A stretch of 64,000 bases of DNA from NCBI RefSeq assembly GCF_900107535.1, contig NZ_FNRA01000001.1:1-64000 (forward strand), read 5' to 3'. Numbering within the stretch: the stretch's first letter is position 1; each line of letters starts with the position of its first letter. The translations under genes were made by a program, and so were the position numbers. Shown one piece after another: positions 25,674 through 34,754 of the stretch. The notes under the pieces were generated by a model. That model worked only from the letters and a program-made list of their open reading frames with translations, ran no database searches and was not told where the DNA came from. The stretch comes from Pedobacter hartonius. GTDB lineage: Bacteria; Bacteroidota; Bacteroidia; Sphingobacteriales; Sphingobacteriaceae.

Positions 25674-26684
25674 ATGAGAAGCTGGCAGATGGATGCTATA
25701 GGACATGATAACCTTGAATTACGAAATGTAGCTATACCGCAAGCAGGACAAGGAGAAGTTTTGGTGAAAGTTGCTGCGGTTGCTCTAAATTACCGCGACA
25801 AAATGGTGATAGAAACAGGACGCAGCCTGGCGCTTAATTTTCCTTTTACTCCCGGATCCGATTTGGCAGGGACGGTAGTTGCACTTGGCGAGGGTGTTAC
25901 CAGTTTAGTTATCGGTGACCGGGTAATTTCTACAGCGTCACCAGATTGGATTGATGGCATTAGGCCGGGTAATGCCAGATTACCTTTCTACCGCACACTT
26001 GGCGGTTATTATCCAGGAGTGTTGTCAGAGTATATAGTGTTGCCTGAAACATGGTTTGTGAAAGCGCCGTCGAGCCTCACAAACGCAGAAGCCAGTACTC
26101 TTCCGGTTGCAGGTTTGACAGCTTGGTTTGCACTCGCAGAACGGGCGCGTGTCCGCGCGGGTGATACCGTATTGATCCCCAGCACAGGCGGAGTCGCGTT
26201 GTTTGGTCTCCAGATTGCTAAGGCGCAGGGGGCAGAGACGATCGTCTGCGGCAGTGCTAAAAATGAGGAACGGACAAGACAACTAGGTGCAGATCATTAT
26301 GTAAATAAGGATAGGGATGACTGGATGGAAGTAGTACTTAATATCACCAATGACCGTGGGGTTGATGTTGTCCTGGAAGTTATCGGTGGTAGAAATTTGG
26401 GAAAGTCTGTAGAACTAACTGCCGTTGGTGGACACATCTGCCAGATCGGTGCTTTGGACGGTTTCGATTTACTTGCTCCTGCAATGCCATTAATGCTTAA
26501 AGATATTACGATACATGGTATCGGTACAGGTTCACGCCGGGGTCTGGAGAATTTAATTCGTGCAGTAGACCGTACGAGGCTGAAGCCCGTCATTGAAACC
26601 ACCTACCCGCTTGCTGACCTTCCAATAGCGCTCGGTCATTTAGCCAGGGGTGCATTTGGAAAAATAGTTATCGAATTAGAATAA
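25674..26684 (+). CDS. MDR-family NAD(P)-dependent alcohol dehydrogenase / quinone oxidoreductase-like
   Basis: 336 residues from the start at 25674 (MRSWQMDAIG); an in-frame ATG at 25653 is also possible, but AAAGGAAAA just before 25674 favours the shorter form. The N-terminal GroES-like domain has LNYRDKMVIETGRSLALNFPFTPGSDLAGTV. The cofactor domain carries VLIPSTGGVALFGLQIAKAQGAE in place of the usual GxGxxG-type loop and ends GAFGKIVIELE. The usual catalytic Cys in the first domain is absent, so it is probably zinc-independent. It is likely controlled by the divergent HxlR protein. Confidence 0.9.
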   Translation: MRSWQMDAIGHDNLELRNVAIPQAGQGEVLVKVAAVALNYRDKMVIETGRSLALNFPFTPGSDLAGTVVALGEGVTSLVIGDRVISTASPDWIDGIRPGNARLPFYRTLGGYYPGVLSEYIVLPETWFVKAPSSLTNAEASTLPVAGLTAWFALAERARVRAGDTVLIPSTGGVALFGLQIAKAQGAETIVCGSAKNEERTRQLGADHYVNKDRDDWMEVVLNITNDRGVDVVLEVIGGRNLGKSVELTAVGGHICQIGALDGFDLLAPAMPLMLKDITIHGIGTGSRRGLENLIRAVDRTRLKPVIETTYPLADLPIALGHLARGAFGKIVIELE

Positions 26685-26714
26685 ACCCGCATCGTGGCTT
26701 GTAAGCTGAATATT

Positions 26715-27254
26715 ATGGTTCACCGCTGTTATAGACCCTCCTTAAAACTACTGCTGAAATGCATTTTGATGTTTATAGCCGTGTGCTTCACGCCTACAGC
26801 ATCTGCTCAAACCAAACGAGATGAGGCAGCATTTCATGATGCGTTGAAAAGCTTTCAGTCCGCTGTGCTTCAAAAGAACCTGGTGAAAGCTGGTAACATG
26901 ATGCATTTCCCACTCTTTACCAGCAAAGCCGACCCGGGTAATGGTAAGGAACTGCCGGCTGATCCCATTGGCAAACAGGAATTGGAATGCTATAAGAACG
27001 ACATTTTTAATGCCGATGTCGGCAGGATATTACCAAAGCTCGGGGAAGAGGCGCTCAGCGAAATAGCCGCAAATGAAGATAGTTATTATGCTGCACTTAG
27101 AAAGGCAACAGACCCCGGAAGCAAAATGTATGAATGTTATAGCCAATATCCCGGCAGGAATGGTGGAAGCGAAAGCTTCTTTGCATTTATATTCGGCAAA
27201 ATAAACAATAATTATAAAGTGATCGCTTATTATGGCAAATGGCCCCTGCGATGA
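26715..27254 (+). CDS. Secreted protein of unknown function (intact MVHR-type gene)
   Basis: 179 residues from ATG 26715, which gives MVHRCYRPSLK and a signal peptide ending near SAQ. The mature part carries RDEAAFHDALKSFQSAVLQKNLVKAGNMMHFPLF and a C-terminal FFAFIFGKINNNYKVIAYYGKW. Periplasmic helical/beta protein, no known catalytic motif. Its first 64 codons are duplicated in diverged form at 9850-10041. It follows the MDR-type gene by 30 nt and may be in its transcript. Confidence 0.75.
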   Translation: MVHRCYRPSLKLLLKCILMFIAVCFTPTASAQTKRDEAAFHDALKSFQSAVLQKNLVKAGNMMHFPLFTSKADPGNGKELPADPIGKQELECYKNDIFNADVGRILPKLGEEALSEIAANEDSYYAALRKATDPGSKMYECYSQYPGRNGGSESFFAFIFGKINNNYKVIAYYGKWPLR

Positions 27255-27385
27255 TGGTACGCTGATTGCAATAACCTAAAGAACCAAATAGAATAGCCGA
27301 TTGGGCAGTTTCATTGAACGTTCTGATATAGGTATGATGGGAGCATAGCATATCCGTGAATGGAGGAGATTCCACGGTTCCAGAG

Positions 27386-28246
27386 CTAACTTGAGATATT
27401 GATTTTTAGTTTTGCAATCAGGTCGTGGAAATAGCTTGCGGACCATATTTCAAGTACCTTTTGATCCTTTATAAATCTGGAGATGTCAGCTTTTACAAAG
27501 TCCATTTTAACACTTTCGATCTTTTCGCTCAATAATTTCCTGAACTCTTCTTCGTTGATGGTCTCTTTTTTCCAGTCACCGCTATCTATCGCCCTTAGCA
27601 AAAAATGGTCAAGATTGAGGGGATATCCTTTTTTAATGTACCATTCCATATCATACCAGTCCCGCCCTTTTACATTCGTGCCCCACTTGCGGAAAAGCAA
27701 TGCATGCATCTTACCGGCAAAAAGATCAGGAAGCGACAGGCACTTCACGTAAAACGAAAAAGGCTTGAGCAATAACTTTTCCTCGGTAGAAAACCCCAAT
27801 GGCGGCTCTTTATCCACTTCTATCTTGATTTTGATACTGGCTACTTCCTTAAGTCCGTTCTGTGGGATGACACCCTCCAACACAAGTTCCTTCCAAATGG
27901 TTTCCGACTTTAGAAATGCTGAGTTGATGTTGCTCCTCGCTGCCTTCTGTTTTTCTGAAATAGATACCTGCATTCCTAGTGCGGCAAACTCATTTATGAT
28001 AGCATCTTGGTATTTTTTCAGCGAAAAATTCGTATCAACGGCAAGCAACGAAAAATCCAGATCTTCTGAAAACCGGTCTAGCCCGTAGAATATCCTGAGA
28101 GCAGTTCCTCCATAGAATGCCGCCTTTCCAAAAAAACCGGCACGGTTAAGTCCAGCCAGGGTAATCTCCTGCATAATTTCCCTCAATGCATCTTTAGCTT
28201 CCTCTCTGTTTGCGGGATGATAATCTTCGAGCCATTCCTTTATCAT
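27386..28246 (-). CDS. abiEii: AbiEii/AbiGii-type toxin (nucleotidyltransferase)
   Basis: 286 residues. The nucleotidyltransferase motifs are complete: FYGGTALRIFYGLDRFSEDLDFSLL gives GGTALR (46-51) and the RFSEDLDF (58-65) Asp pair. A second conserved region, KCLSLPDLFAGKMHALLFRKW and GRDWYDMEWYI, holds the Lys and the late Asp typical of type IV AbiE toxins. Known members add nucleotides to RNA and arrest growth, giving phage abortive infection. Its start overlaps the antitoxin stop by 4 nt (ATGA type), so the pair is translationally coupled and looks intact. Confidence 0.93.
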   Translation of the reverse strand: MIKEWLEDYHPANREEAKDALREIMQEITLAGLNRAGFFGKAAFYGGTALRIFYGLDRFSEDLDFSLLAVDTNFSLKKYQDAIINEFAALGMQVSISEKQKAARSNINSAFLKSETIWKELVLEGVIPQNGLKEVASIKIKIEVDKEPPLGFSTEEKLLLKPFSFYVKCLSLPDLFAGKMHALLFRKWGTNVKGRDWYDMEWYIKKGYPLNLDHFLLRAIDSGDWKKETINEEEFRKLLSEKIESVKMDFVKADISRFIKDQKVLEIWSASYFHDLIAKLKINISS

Positions 28247-28881
28247 ATTTTTTCGATCATTTTAATCAGCATTTCCAGGCTTTCCCTTTTAGGTGCATTT
28301 TCCAGCCAGCTTGACATAGCATTTAGATCAAACTCAGCTAGATCTTCTTCCTCCATTCTCAGGTTTCCAAAAACATAGTCCCTTGCAGAAGATTGGCTTC
28401 TTAAGGTTATGCCTGCTGTTGTAGCTATTTTATCACATAGTGCCTTTTCAGGGATTGCGATTATGGCCTGCTGGTCTTTGGATAGGCTCACGGTGGCAAG
28501 ACCGAATGCATAATAAGGCAATGACAAGTTGGTATAGATATATAATCCAATGTTGGTCTGAAATTTCCTCGAGGCTTTTGTAGTCATTGAAGTGACCGCA
28601 AAAACCTTCTCTGGGATTAGCCCGTAATGGGCGAGTGCACTTTCCATTGAAAGATAACTTGGTCCGAGTATATGGTTGGCAAGCAGTGCGCTTTCAGGTC
28701 GTTCAGCGCTAAGAGACCGACCTGCTATATAAAGTCCTTTTTTAACCGGTTCAATAAGATTATCTGCTTTCAAAGATAATATCTTATCATTTGGTCGTTT
28801 ATAGTCTTTCAAAAGGTCGGCCAAAAGCTGATGGGTCAGCGGTTGGTTAGATAACTCTCTTAGTGCTGTTTGAATATCCAT
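28243..28881 (-). CDS. abiEi: AbiEi-type antitoxin and autorepressor
   Basis: 212 residues. The N-terminal winged-helix reads LSNQPLTHQLLADLLKDYKRPNDKILSLKADNLIEPVKKGLYI, and the C-terminal antitoxin domain includes LANHILGPSYLSMESALAHYGLIPE and IAIPEKALCDKI. In the characterised AbiE systems the antitoxin neutralises the toxin without binding it directly and represses its own promoter by binding inverted repeats. Two such repeats lie just upstream here (28898-28922 and 28969-28995). Confidence 0.93.
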   Translation of the reverse strand: MDIQTALRELSNQPLTHQLLADLLKDYKRPNDKILSLKADNLIEPVKKGLYIAGRSLSAERPESALLANHILGPSYLSMESALAHYGLIPEKVFAVTSMTTKASRKFQTNIGLYIYTNLSLPYYAFGLATVSLSKDQQAIIAIPEKALCDKIATTAGITLRSQSSARDYVFGNLRMEEEDLAEFDLNAMSSWLENAPKRESLEMLIKMIEKI

Positions 28882-28897
28882 TGTAAAATATCAAAAA

Positions 28898-28922
28898 GAT
28901 AAACGGTTTATTTTCGTTTATC
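28898..28922. promoter_or_regulatory. AbiEi operator candidate, proximal
   Basis: GATAAACG (28898-28905) and CGTTTATC (28915-28922) form a perfect 8-bp inverted repeat with a 9-nt spacer, 17 nt upstream of the antitoxin start. It shares its half-site with the distal repeat. Confidence 0.72.
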
Positions 28923-28968
28923 TTATGTCAATAATACATACAATATTTATATATGCAAAATTTTAACA

Positions 28969-28995
28969 GGATAAACGGCTAATATCCGTTTATCC
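28969..28995. promoter_or_regulatory. AbiEi operator candidate, distal
   Basis: GGATAAACGG (28969-28978) and CCGTTTATCC (28986-28995) form a perfect 10-bp inverted repeat with a 7-nt spacer. Its centre is about 72 bp from the centre of the proximal repeat, close to seven helical turns. An AT-rich promoter-like stretch lies between them. Confidence 0.75.
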
Positions 28996-29256
28996 TTCCA
29001 TATTTTAACAACTATTTTTGCTAGTTGGGGCATTAATAAAACTGCAGCAAGATTTTAATTACATGATAATACCATTGATCCCACAAAGGTAATAGACATT
29101 TCATCACAATTAGATAATAACAGAGTTTTAACTTGGAATGTGCCAGCTCGATAGCACTTTATCAGTTCCCCATAAGGGCAACAATCAATCTCAGCTGTAA
29201 ACTATTACACCTTCATGAATAAAGAAGGATTTTGATTGCAGTGCATAAACCAGTTG

Positions 29257-29442
29257 TTAAAGTCCCCTGTTATTGATAAGGTATTCCCTGATCTTATCTT
29301 CATCATCTCCAACTGCAGCACGGGCCTCATCGATAGCTGACTGGTCAACATTTACCTTTTCTTTCAGTTCGGACAGCGCATCGCGCTGCGCATCCGCCTT
29401 ATTAATCTCTTCCGGATACGCACTGTTTAAATTTTCTTCCAT
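29257..29442 (-). CDS. Small DUF3606-like protein
   Basis: 61 residues, acidic and helical, no signal peptide. The second half (SELKEKVNVDQSAIDEARAAVGDDEDKIREYL) resembles the DUF3606 helix pattern found in small Bacteroidota proteins of unknown role, often near stress genes. It precedes the Rieske oxidoreductase region and a DUF892 gene in the same direction. AACCTTTG just upstream of it, near 29480, loosely resembles a -7 element. Confidence 0.6.
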   Translation of the reverse strand: MEENLNSAYPEEINKADAQRDALSELKEKVNVDQSAIDEARAAVGDDEDKIREYLINNRGL

Positions 29443-29499
29443 GACCTAAGGTTTTTACAGTTAACAGCCAGCAAGTACAAAGGTTTGCATATACTAACA

Positions 29500-31029
29500 C
29501 TACAGATCAATCTGCGAGAGGTCGTTACGGGGCGGCCCGCACATCACCTTTCCGGAAATATCGAACCGTCCACCGTGGCATGGGCAGTCCCAGCTTTGCT
29601 CTGCTGCATTAAAATTCACGATACAGCCCGCATGGCTGCAGACCGGATGCAGTGCTGTCACTTTGCCCTGCTGATCTTTATATACGGCGAGCTTTTCACC
29701 TTTAAACTCGGCAACTTTGCCCTCGCCTTTTTGGAGTTCCGAAAGCTTATCCAGTTCCTCAGCCCCAAATCGGTCAGCGACAAAGCGCCAGGCCACGTCC
29801 GCATTTTCCTTAACAAACTCAGAAAAGCCTGCGACAGGTTTCAGCCGGGATGGGGTGTAAAGGTTTCCGTAAAGGTTTTCAATTCCCAAAATCTGGTCAG
29901 TGAGGATTTTCCCGGATAAAGTTCCATACATCATCCCGTTGCCATTGAATCCCGTTGCGATATAAATATTTCCTCCTGAAGCGGCCAGGCGCCCGATATA
30001 AGGCAAACCATCCACCGGAATGTAATATTGGGAGGACCAGCGGTACACGACAGATTCTACCTGGTAGTATTCACGGGCGTATTTCTCCAGGTTTGCAAAT
30101 GCCTGCTCCGGATCATCATGCCCGGTCTTATGGTCTTCTCCGCCGAGGATCAGGATCTGCTCCCCCTCAACCACATGTGTCCTGAAATAATGATAAGGTT
30201 CCTGCATGTCATAGGCCAGGCCGGTTGGATAATTGCCGTCTTTAAGTCGCAGCCCCAGCACATAACTGCGGTAGGGCGCACATCGGAAACTGAAAGCAGT
30301 AATCCCCGGTGGTATATGTGTGGCATAAACCAGGTGTGCTGCCCTGAAAGTGCGCTCACCGGCCAGCACTTCCATTCCATTATCCAGCTCTTTGTGCTCC
30401 GTTACAAAAGAGTTTTCCAGTATAGCTCCGCCCAACTGCCTGAAAGCAGCTAGCAATCCGTTGATATATTTCAGGGGCTGAAACTGCCCCTGCTGGGTGA
30501 AACGGAGGGATCTCTCAAAGGGCACCGGCAGGTCATTGTGGTTAGCCTCCGATACGTCGATCCCCGCCCGCCTGGAGGCTTCCAGGATTTCAAGAAGCTG
30601 ATCGGTCTCCGTTTCATTTTCTGAGAACAGGTAAGCATCCTTGTATTCCAAATCACAATCTATTCCATATTCTTTGACCAAAGCAGTGATGATACCCATA
30701 GCATCTTTACCCGAATCAGCTACCTGCCTTGCCGCCTGTACACTAAAATCGTGCTCAATTTCGGGGTAAGTCGCATCAAAAAAGGTATTCAGATGCGCAC
30801 TTGTACCTCCGGTCGTGCCGAAGCCGACTTTGCCGGCCTCCAGAATAAGGCATTTCTTACCTGCCTTCTGCAACAGCAGTCCTGTAGTAAGCCCGGTGAT
30901 TCCCGCACCTACAATGATCACATCAAAAGCATCTGTAACCTGCGCAAACGCAGCATCCGGAGACACTACACTTTGCCAGGGACTTTCCGAGTTACTGTCC
31001 CGGGGATTTATTTCTCTACTATTTTTCAT
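29500..31029 (-). CDS. FAD-dependent oxidoreductase with C-terminal Rieske domain
   Basis: 509 residues. The N-terminal DAO-type FAD domain begins DVIIVGAGITGLTTGLLLQKAG and has GFGTTGGTSAHLNTFFDATY, then IYIATGFNGNGMMYGTLSGKIL near the end of the FAD region. The C-terminal Rieske [2Fe-2S] domain carries Cys464-x-His466 (CSH) and Cys482-x-x-His485 (CPCH). Cytoplasmic, with no signal peptide. Such fusions occur in stress-linked operons; the electron donor and substrate are not known. It follows the truncated DUF892 gene by 60 nt on the same strand, so co-transcription is likely. Confidence 0.92.
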   Translation of the reverse strand: MKNSREINPRDSNSESPWQSVVSPDAAFAQVTDAFDVIIVGAGITGLTTGLLLQKAGKKCLILEAGKVGFGTTGGTSAHLNTFFDATYPEIEHDFSVQAARQVADSGKDAMGIITALVKEYGIDCDLEYKDAYLFSENETETDQLLEILEASRRAGIDVSEANHNDLPVPFERSLRFTQQGQFQPLKYINGLLAAFRQLGGAILENSFVTEHKELDNGMEVLAGERTFRAAHLVYATHIPPGITAFSFRCAPYRSYVLGLRLKDGNYPTGLAYDMQEPYHYFRTHVVEGEQILILGGEDHKTGHDDPEQAFANLEKYAREYYQVESVVYRWSSQYYIPVDGLPYIGRLAASGGNIYIATGFNGNGMMYGTLSGKILTDQILGIENLYGNLYTPSRLKPVAGFSEFVKENADVAWRFVADRFGAEELDKLSELQKGEGKVAEFKGEKLAVYKDQQGKVTALHPVCSHAGCIVNFNAAEQSWDCPCHGGRFDISGKVMCGPPRNDLSQIDL

Positions 31030-31089
31030 GATTTTATCCTTTTATTTAAGTATGCCCGCCACGAAACAAAAGATCCCATAAACACGGGA

Positions 31090-31464
31090 CTAGCCGGCAA
31101 TCTCATAGTGCTCCACTTTTTGAGCCGCCGAAATCAGCGCAGCGTCCAGCACTTCCGTCTGATCCTGGAAGCTTTCTACGATCTCATCCGCCTCTTCCAG
31201 CAAGCCTTCCATCGCCTTACATTTTTTACCCCTGGCAGAAAGCCCGATGGAACTGAATACCTGTCTTAATCGCTCGATCTGCCCTTCGGTTTGCGCGTAA
31301 TGCGTCTCAAAAGCTGTCTTCAACGTTTCGCTCCCGGCTGCCGCAGGCAGTTTTTTCAAGCCTTTTAGCGATTGTTTTTCTGCACCTAAAATATCTCTTA
31401 CCTCCACAAATAATTCGTACTGGTGCCCGTTGGGCATGTTCTGATTGGTGTTATGTGTTGCCAT
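31090..31464 (-). pseudogene. DUF892 / YciE-type ferritin-like protein, C-terminally truncated
   Basis: 124 residues where the family usually has about 165. Present are the first helices (YELFVEVRDILGAEKQSLKGLKKLP) and the third (VLDAALISAAQKVEHYEIAG). The sequence stops after EHYEIA, where family members continue through a last helix with a ferritin-like Glu/His pair. The stop (TAG at 31090) falls at a point where the sequence changes abruptly to the leader of the next gene, so a deletion is likely. Ferritin-like di-iron function would be compromised. Confidence 0.75.
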
Positions 31465-31713
31465 AATTAAAATTTCAAAGGTTTACTCAAGAACACCTTC
31501 ATTAAAAGATGGTTTTTAGAAATTTCAATTAACCGGAAGATCCGGAACCTTAAACCAGCCATCACGACAATACGACTGATCTTTGTTCTCTCTTATGGTT
31601 TTGCCTGATTTGTTTTTTCGGGATAACTGGCATAGCGGTACAATTTTTACCGAAGCTGTGGATTCTTCTTTCAGTATGGATTTATTCTTCGTACTGTTAC
31701 CGGAAGTGCAGAA

Positions 31714-32004
31714 TTATTCGATGGCAGAGTTGATTGACCCTTGAAGTACTGTATCGATAATACAATAAAGTTCAATCAGGTCAAATGGCTTCTCTAAATA
31801 GGCATTCGCAGACATTTCAAGCGCAATACTTTTGATATCAACATGACCGGAGCAGAGGATAAAGGAAATATTTTTAAAATGAACAAAAGATTTAATTTCT
31901 TTGATTACTTCAGCAGCCTGTACCAGACCGATCAGATTATCTGTCAGAATTAGGTTGGGTTTAAAAGTTGACAATAACGCTATCACGTCTTCCGGTAAGC
32001 TTAA
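31714..32004 (-). pseudogene. Response-regulator receiver domain lacking its N-terminus
   Basis: The frame contains FKPNLILTDNLIG (phospho-acceptor Asp), FILCSGHVD (the Thr/Ser region) and NAYLEKPFDLIELYCIID (the conserved Lys), so the C-terminal two thirds of a receiver domain are present. The first strand and helix with the acidic pair are missing: upstream the frame holds only about six further codons (SLPEDV) after a stop. A GTG start exists but would leave a non-folding protein. Eroded gene. Confidence 0.7.
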
Positions 32005-32319
32005 TGATTACAGTACCAAACGAGGATAGCGGGCCGAATCACGGCAATTAACACCCGATTTATCAAAATGGCGTTTTATAATAAAACTAATATCAAAAAA
32101 TTATGATATTTAAAGACAGACTCAACAAATTTCCAACCGTAATTCATTGCACAAATGAACGAATCACAATAACAAATATTTGATTTACAAATAATTATAA
32201 TTACACATCAACTTTTGGCGAACTAAATCTTCTCTCGCATATGAGAATATTTCATAAAATCACTATAAAACTGCTTAAAGAACAATTTTTGGAGGTTTAA
32301 AAAACAGGTTAAATAAAAA
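32005..32319. other. Intergenic stretch, nothing recognised
   Basis: No gene, repeat or RNA structure is evident between the receiver remnant and the terminator at 32320. Confidence 0.5.
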
Positions 32320-32342
32320 GAGCCCGGTGAAATACCGGGCTC
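32311..32342 (-). terminator. Intrinsic terminator for the minus-strand ADH remnant
   Basis: GAGCCCGGT (32320-32328) pairs with ACCGGGCTC (32334-32342). Read on the minus strand, the hairpin is followed by CTTTTTATTT. It lies downstream of the ADH remnant. Confidence 0.75.
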
Positions 32343-32424
32343 CAATCCAAGACTTAATTCAGTAACATGCCCATTTCTGCGTTCACAACACAATTATGCA
32401 GCCTCCCGCCGTTCACCATAAATA

Positions 32425-33122
32425 TTAAACAAGCGTGGACATGTCAATCACAAAGCGATACCTTACATCACCTTTTATCATACGGTCAAAGGATGAATGA
32501 ATATCTTTAATATCGATCAATTCGATATCAGAAACAATACCATGTGCTGCGCAAAAATCCAGCATATCCTGCGTTTCAGCTAAGCCTCCAGCACCTGAAC
32601 CCGCCAGCACCTTATTACCTGAAGGCAGTGAAAAAGGCGAAAGAGAAAATGGCTCACTGGGAATGCCAACACAAATATGTACGCCGTCTGATTTGAGCAA
32701 GGTTAAATAAAGGTTTAGATCATGACTGGCAGAAACGGTATCCAGTATAAAATCAAATTTCCCCTTAACTGTCGCCAGTTCATCTGCATCAGTAGTTACA
32801 ACAAAATGGTGCGCGCCAAGTTGCTTCGCGTCATCTCTCTTGGTTTCAGAAGTGCTTAGTACAGTAATCTCAGCACCAAGGGCGACACCAAATTTAACAG
32901 CCATGTGTCCCAATCCACCTAAACCTACTACAGCCAATTGGTGCCCATTGCCGACTTTCCATTTTCACAATGGTGAGTATGCGGTTATCCCGGCGCATAA
33001 AAGCGGTGCGCTAGCTGCCAGATCAATCTTGTTTGATATCAGGTGCGTGAATTTTTCATCAATTACAATAACGTTTGAATACCCGCCATACGTTGTTAAT
33101 CCGTCATGGCCTTTGCTGCCGT
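32425..33122 (-). pseudogene. Zinc-type alcohol dehydrogenase (YahK/CAD-like), truncated with an internal stop
   Basis: The C-terminal part reads MAVVGLGGLGHMAVKFGVALGAE through to RYRFVIDMSTLV in one frame. Upstream the frame continues GSKGHDGLTTYGGYSNVIVI and ICAGITAYSPL-type sequence (here LLCAGITAYSPL), then a TGA near 32970 where the family has Arg or Lys before HW/KWKVG. The first about 130 residues, including the catalytic Cys and structural zinc site, are absent. The sequence changes abruptly near 33122 to a decayed HxlR gene on the other strand. Dead. Confidence 0.85.
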
Positions 33123-33425
33123 AGGTTTGTACCGGGCTTACCGAACAGAACTGTTCCTGGTCTTTTTCACATCATTGCGGTTTCTTTCGGCAGTAAGCGT
33201 TTTAAAGAATTGGCCCGCGAGATACCAGGCATTACAGATAAAACATTATCAAAGGAACTAAAAGACCTGGAAATGAACCAACTGGTGAGCCGGACGGTAA
33301 TCAACTCATTTCCCACCCGCGTTGAATATCAAATTACAGATTACGGGCGCACTTTAAAAAACCTGATGATTGAATTACGCTCATGGGGTCGTGCGCACCG
33401 TGTGAAGATTTTGAACCAGAACTAA
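33123..33425 (+). pseudogene. HxlR-family regulator lacking its N-terminus
   Basis: Clear HxlR sequence from FGSKRFKELAREIPG through ITDKTLSKELKDLEMNQLVS to the wing FPTRVEYQITDYGRTLKNLM. The N-terminal Cys and first helix (normally CPVxxxLxxIGGKW) are missing or scrambled (TVPGLFHIIAVSFG). It meets the ADH remnant head to head near 33122. This is the classic repressor/oxidoreductase divergent pair with both 5' ends deleted. Confidence 0.8.
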
Positions 33426-33534
33426 GGGTACAATTGATAGCATAAAAGAACGATAAATCATTATGGTTTGAGCAGTTTACCCTTAACCAGAGTAAAAACA
33501 TCACCTTACAACAAAGGTCGTAGAACCGGCCAGA

Positions 33535-33690
33535 CCCTTGCGGCAGCTGCATCCCCAATAGCAGCAACTTAACGGAAGGAAACCTATCCTTCACCAGATC
33601 AATGATAGCCTGCAGATTACGCTGCGTTCCGGCAGGCGCAAGCCCTCGCCATAGGTCGTTGGCACCCAGCTCAAGCACAAAAACAGCGAG
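33535..33690 (-). pseudogene. Fragment of a GDSL/SGNH arylesterase
   Basis: The minus strand reads VFVLELGANDLWRGLAPAGT followed by QRNLQAIIDLVKDRFPSVKL and LLLGMQLP. GAND and the following region correspond to block III of TesA-like SGNH hydrolases. The GDS start block and the DxxH end block are absent on both sides. It lies directly downstream of the PAS protein gene. Confidence 0.75.
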
Positions 33691-33701
33691 TACGCAGTCT
33701 C

Positions 33702-34748
33702 TTAGTTAGTTTGCGTTCTTAATGGGTTGGAAGCAATTTTGATCATTTCATCCAGCTCCTGTATGCTTAATTGCAACATATTAAATAAATGTTTACTCGT
33801 TTCCGGCAAGTCCTCATCTTCCAGTAATTGTAGTAAACCCAGTGCATTTGCCAGCGGCTTTCTTACCATGTGAGAGTGGTTTAGTGCCATATTGATAAAA
33901 AGCTGCCTGTTTTCATCCAATGTTTTTTTGGCGCTACTAAGACTAAGTTTGAAGGAAGAATAATTAGCAATCTGCAAAGTCTTTTGCTTGTGGATGTTTG
34001 TACCTGAACCAAACCAGGATTCAATGTATCCCTGCCTGTTTAAATACGGTTCAATACAGATGAAAAACCATTCTTCTTTTTTACTTACACCTATCAGCCT
34101 GACCTCTTCCTCAAACCTTTTTCCGGTTTCCAGACACCTTTGCCATGTACTTTGACACCTTTCCCTGTCGGCCGCAGCTATTCCGCCAAAATCAGTATAG
34201 AAACTCATTGGTTGTTCGCCGAAATAGTCTCTAACTTTTTTATTGATGTAAATACACTCCCCATCAAGAGCAATGTTCCAAATTTGGTTGGGCACTGTGT
34301 TAGACAAAAACTCAAACTTTCTCCTCTCTTCATCAGCATGTTTCTTTTCCAGCAGCAATGCCAATTCGTAGCTTTTCCTATCCGTTATTTTTTGTACCGT
34401 TGCATTAATTAAAAAAAGGTTGCCCTGGTCGTCCTTATAACTTACTGCGTTAAGCAGTGCATCGAATTCTCCCTGTGATGACTTAAAGGTAAGACTGATC
34501 TCATTAACAGTGCTTTGCAGGTTTAAAAGAGGATCGGTTACCATGCTATAGTAGAGACCGGACGCCTTGTTGAGTATAGACCGAAAATTGAGCTGGTAGA
34601 TCTCTTCAATACTTAGGCAAAGCCATTTCGACAAGGTTTCGTTGACACGTAGTATTTTTCCACCCGGCTGATAAGATATAAACCCGCCGGGCAAATTATC
34701 ATACAAGAAGTCAGATGTAAGATTATCGTTGAGCATATTCATTTTCAT
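33702..34748 (-). CDS. PAS-domain sensor with a histidine-kinase-like dimerisation helix, no ATPase domain
   Basis: 348 residues, cytoplasmic. Two PAS domains: about 15-125 (FISYQPGGKILRVNETLSKWL) and about 145-255 (NTVPNQIWNIALDGECIYINKKVRDYFG, ending WFGSGTNIHKQK). The last 80 residues form a HisKA-like helical hairpin with NHSHMVRKPLANALGLLQLLE, in which the His is placed as in an H-box. There is no N, G1 or G2 box, and the protein ends after the hairpin. It lies 7 nt downstream of an RsbQ-like hydrolase. In Bacillus, RsbQ works with a PAS protein (RsbP), so a related sensor pair is plausible. Confidence 0.88.
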   Translation of the reverse strand: MKMNMLNDNLTSDFLYDNLPGGFISYQPGGKILRVNETLSKWLCLSIEEIYQLNFRSILNKASGLYYSMVTDPLLNLQSTVNEISLTFKSSQGEFDALLNAVSYKDDQGNLFLINATVQKITDRKSYELALLLEKKHADEERRKFEFLSNTVPNQIWNIALDGECIYINKKVRDYFGEQPMSFYTDFGGIAAADRERCQSTWQRCLETGKRFEEEVRLIGVSKKEEWFFICIEPYLNRQGYIESWFGSGTNIHKQKTLQIANYSSFKLSLSSAKKTLDENRQLFINMALNHSHMVRKPLANALGLLQLLEDEDLPETSKHLFNMLQLSIQELDEMIKIASNPLRTQTN

Positions 34749-34754
34749 TAAATC

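Noticed and set aside
33334..33534. Minus-strand extension of the GDSL fragment as part of one 114-residue protein
   Set aside because: Only the first 50 or so residues resemble a GDSL hydrolase; the rest is antisense to the HxlR remnant.
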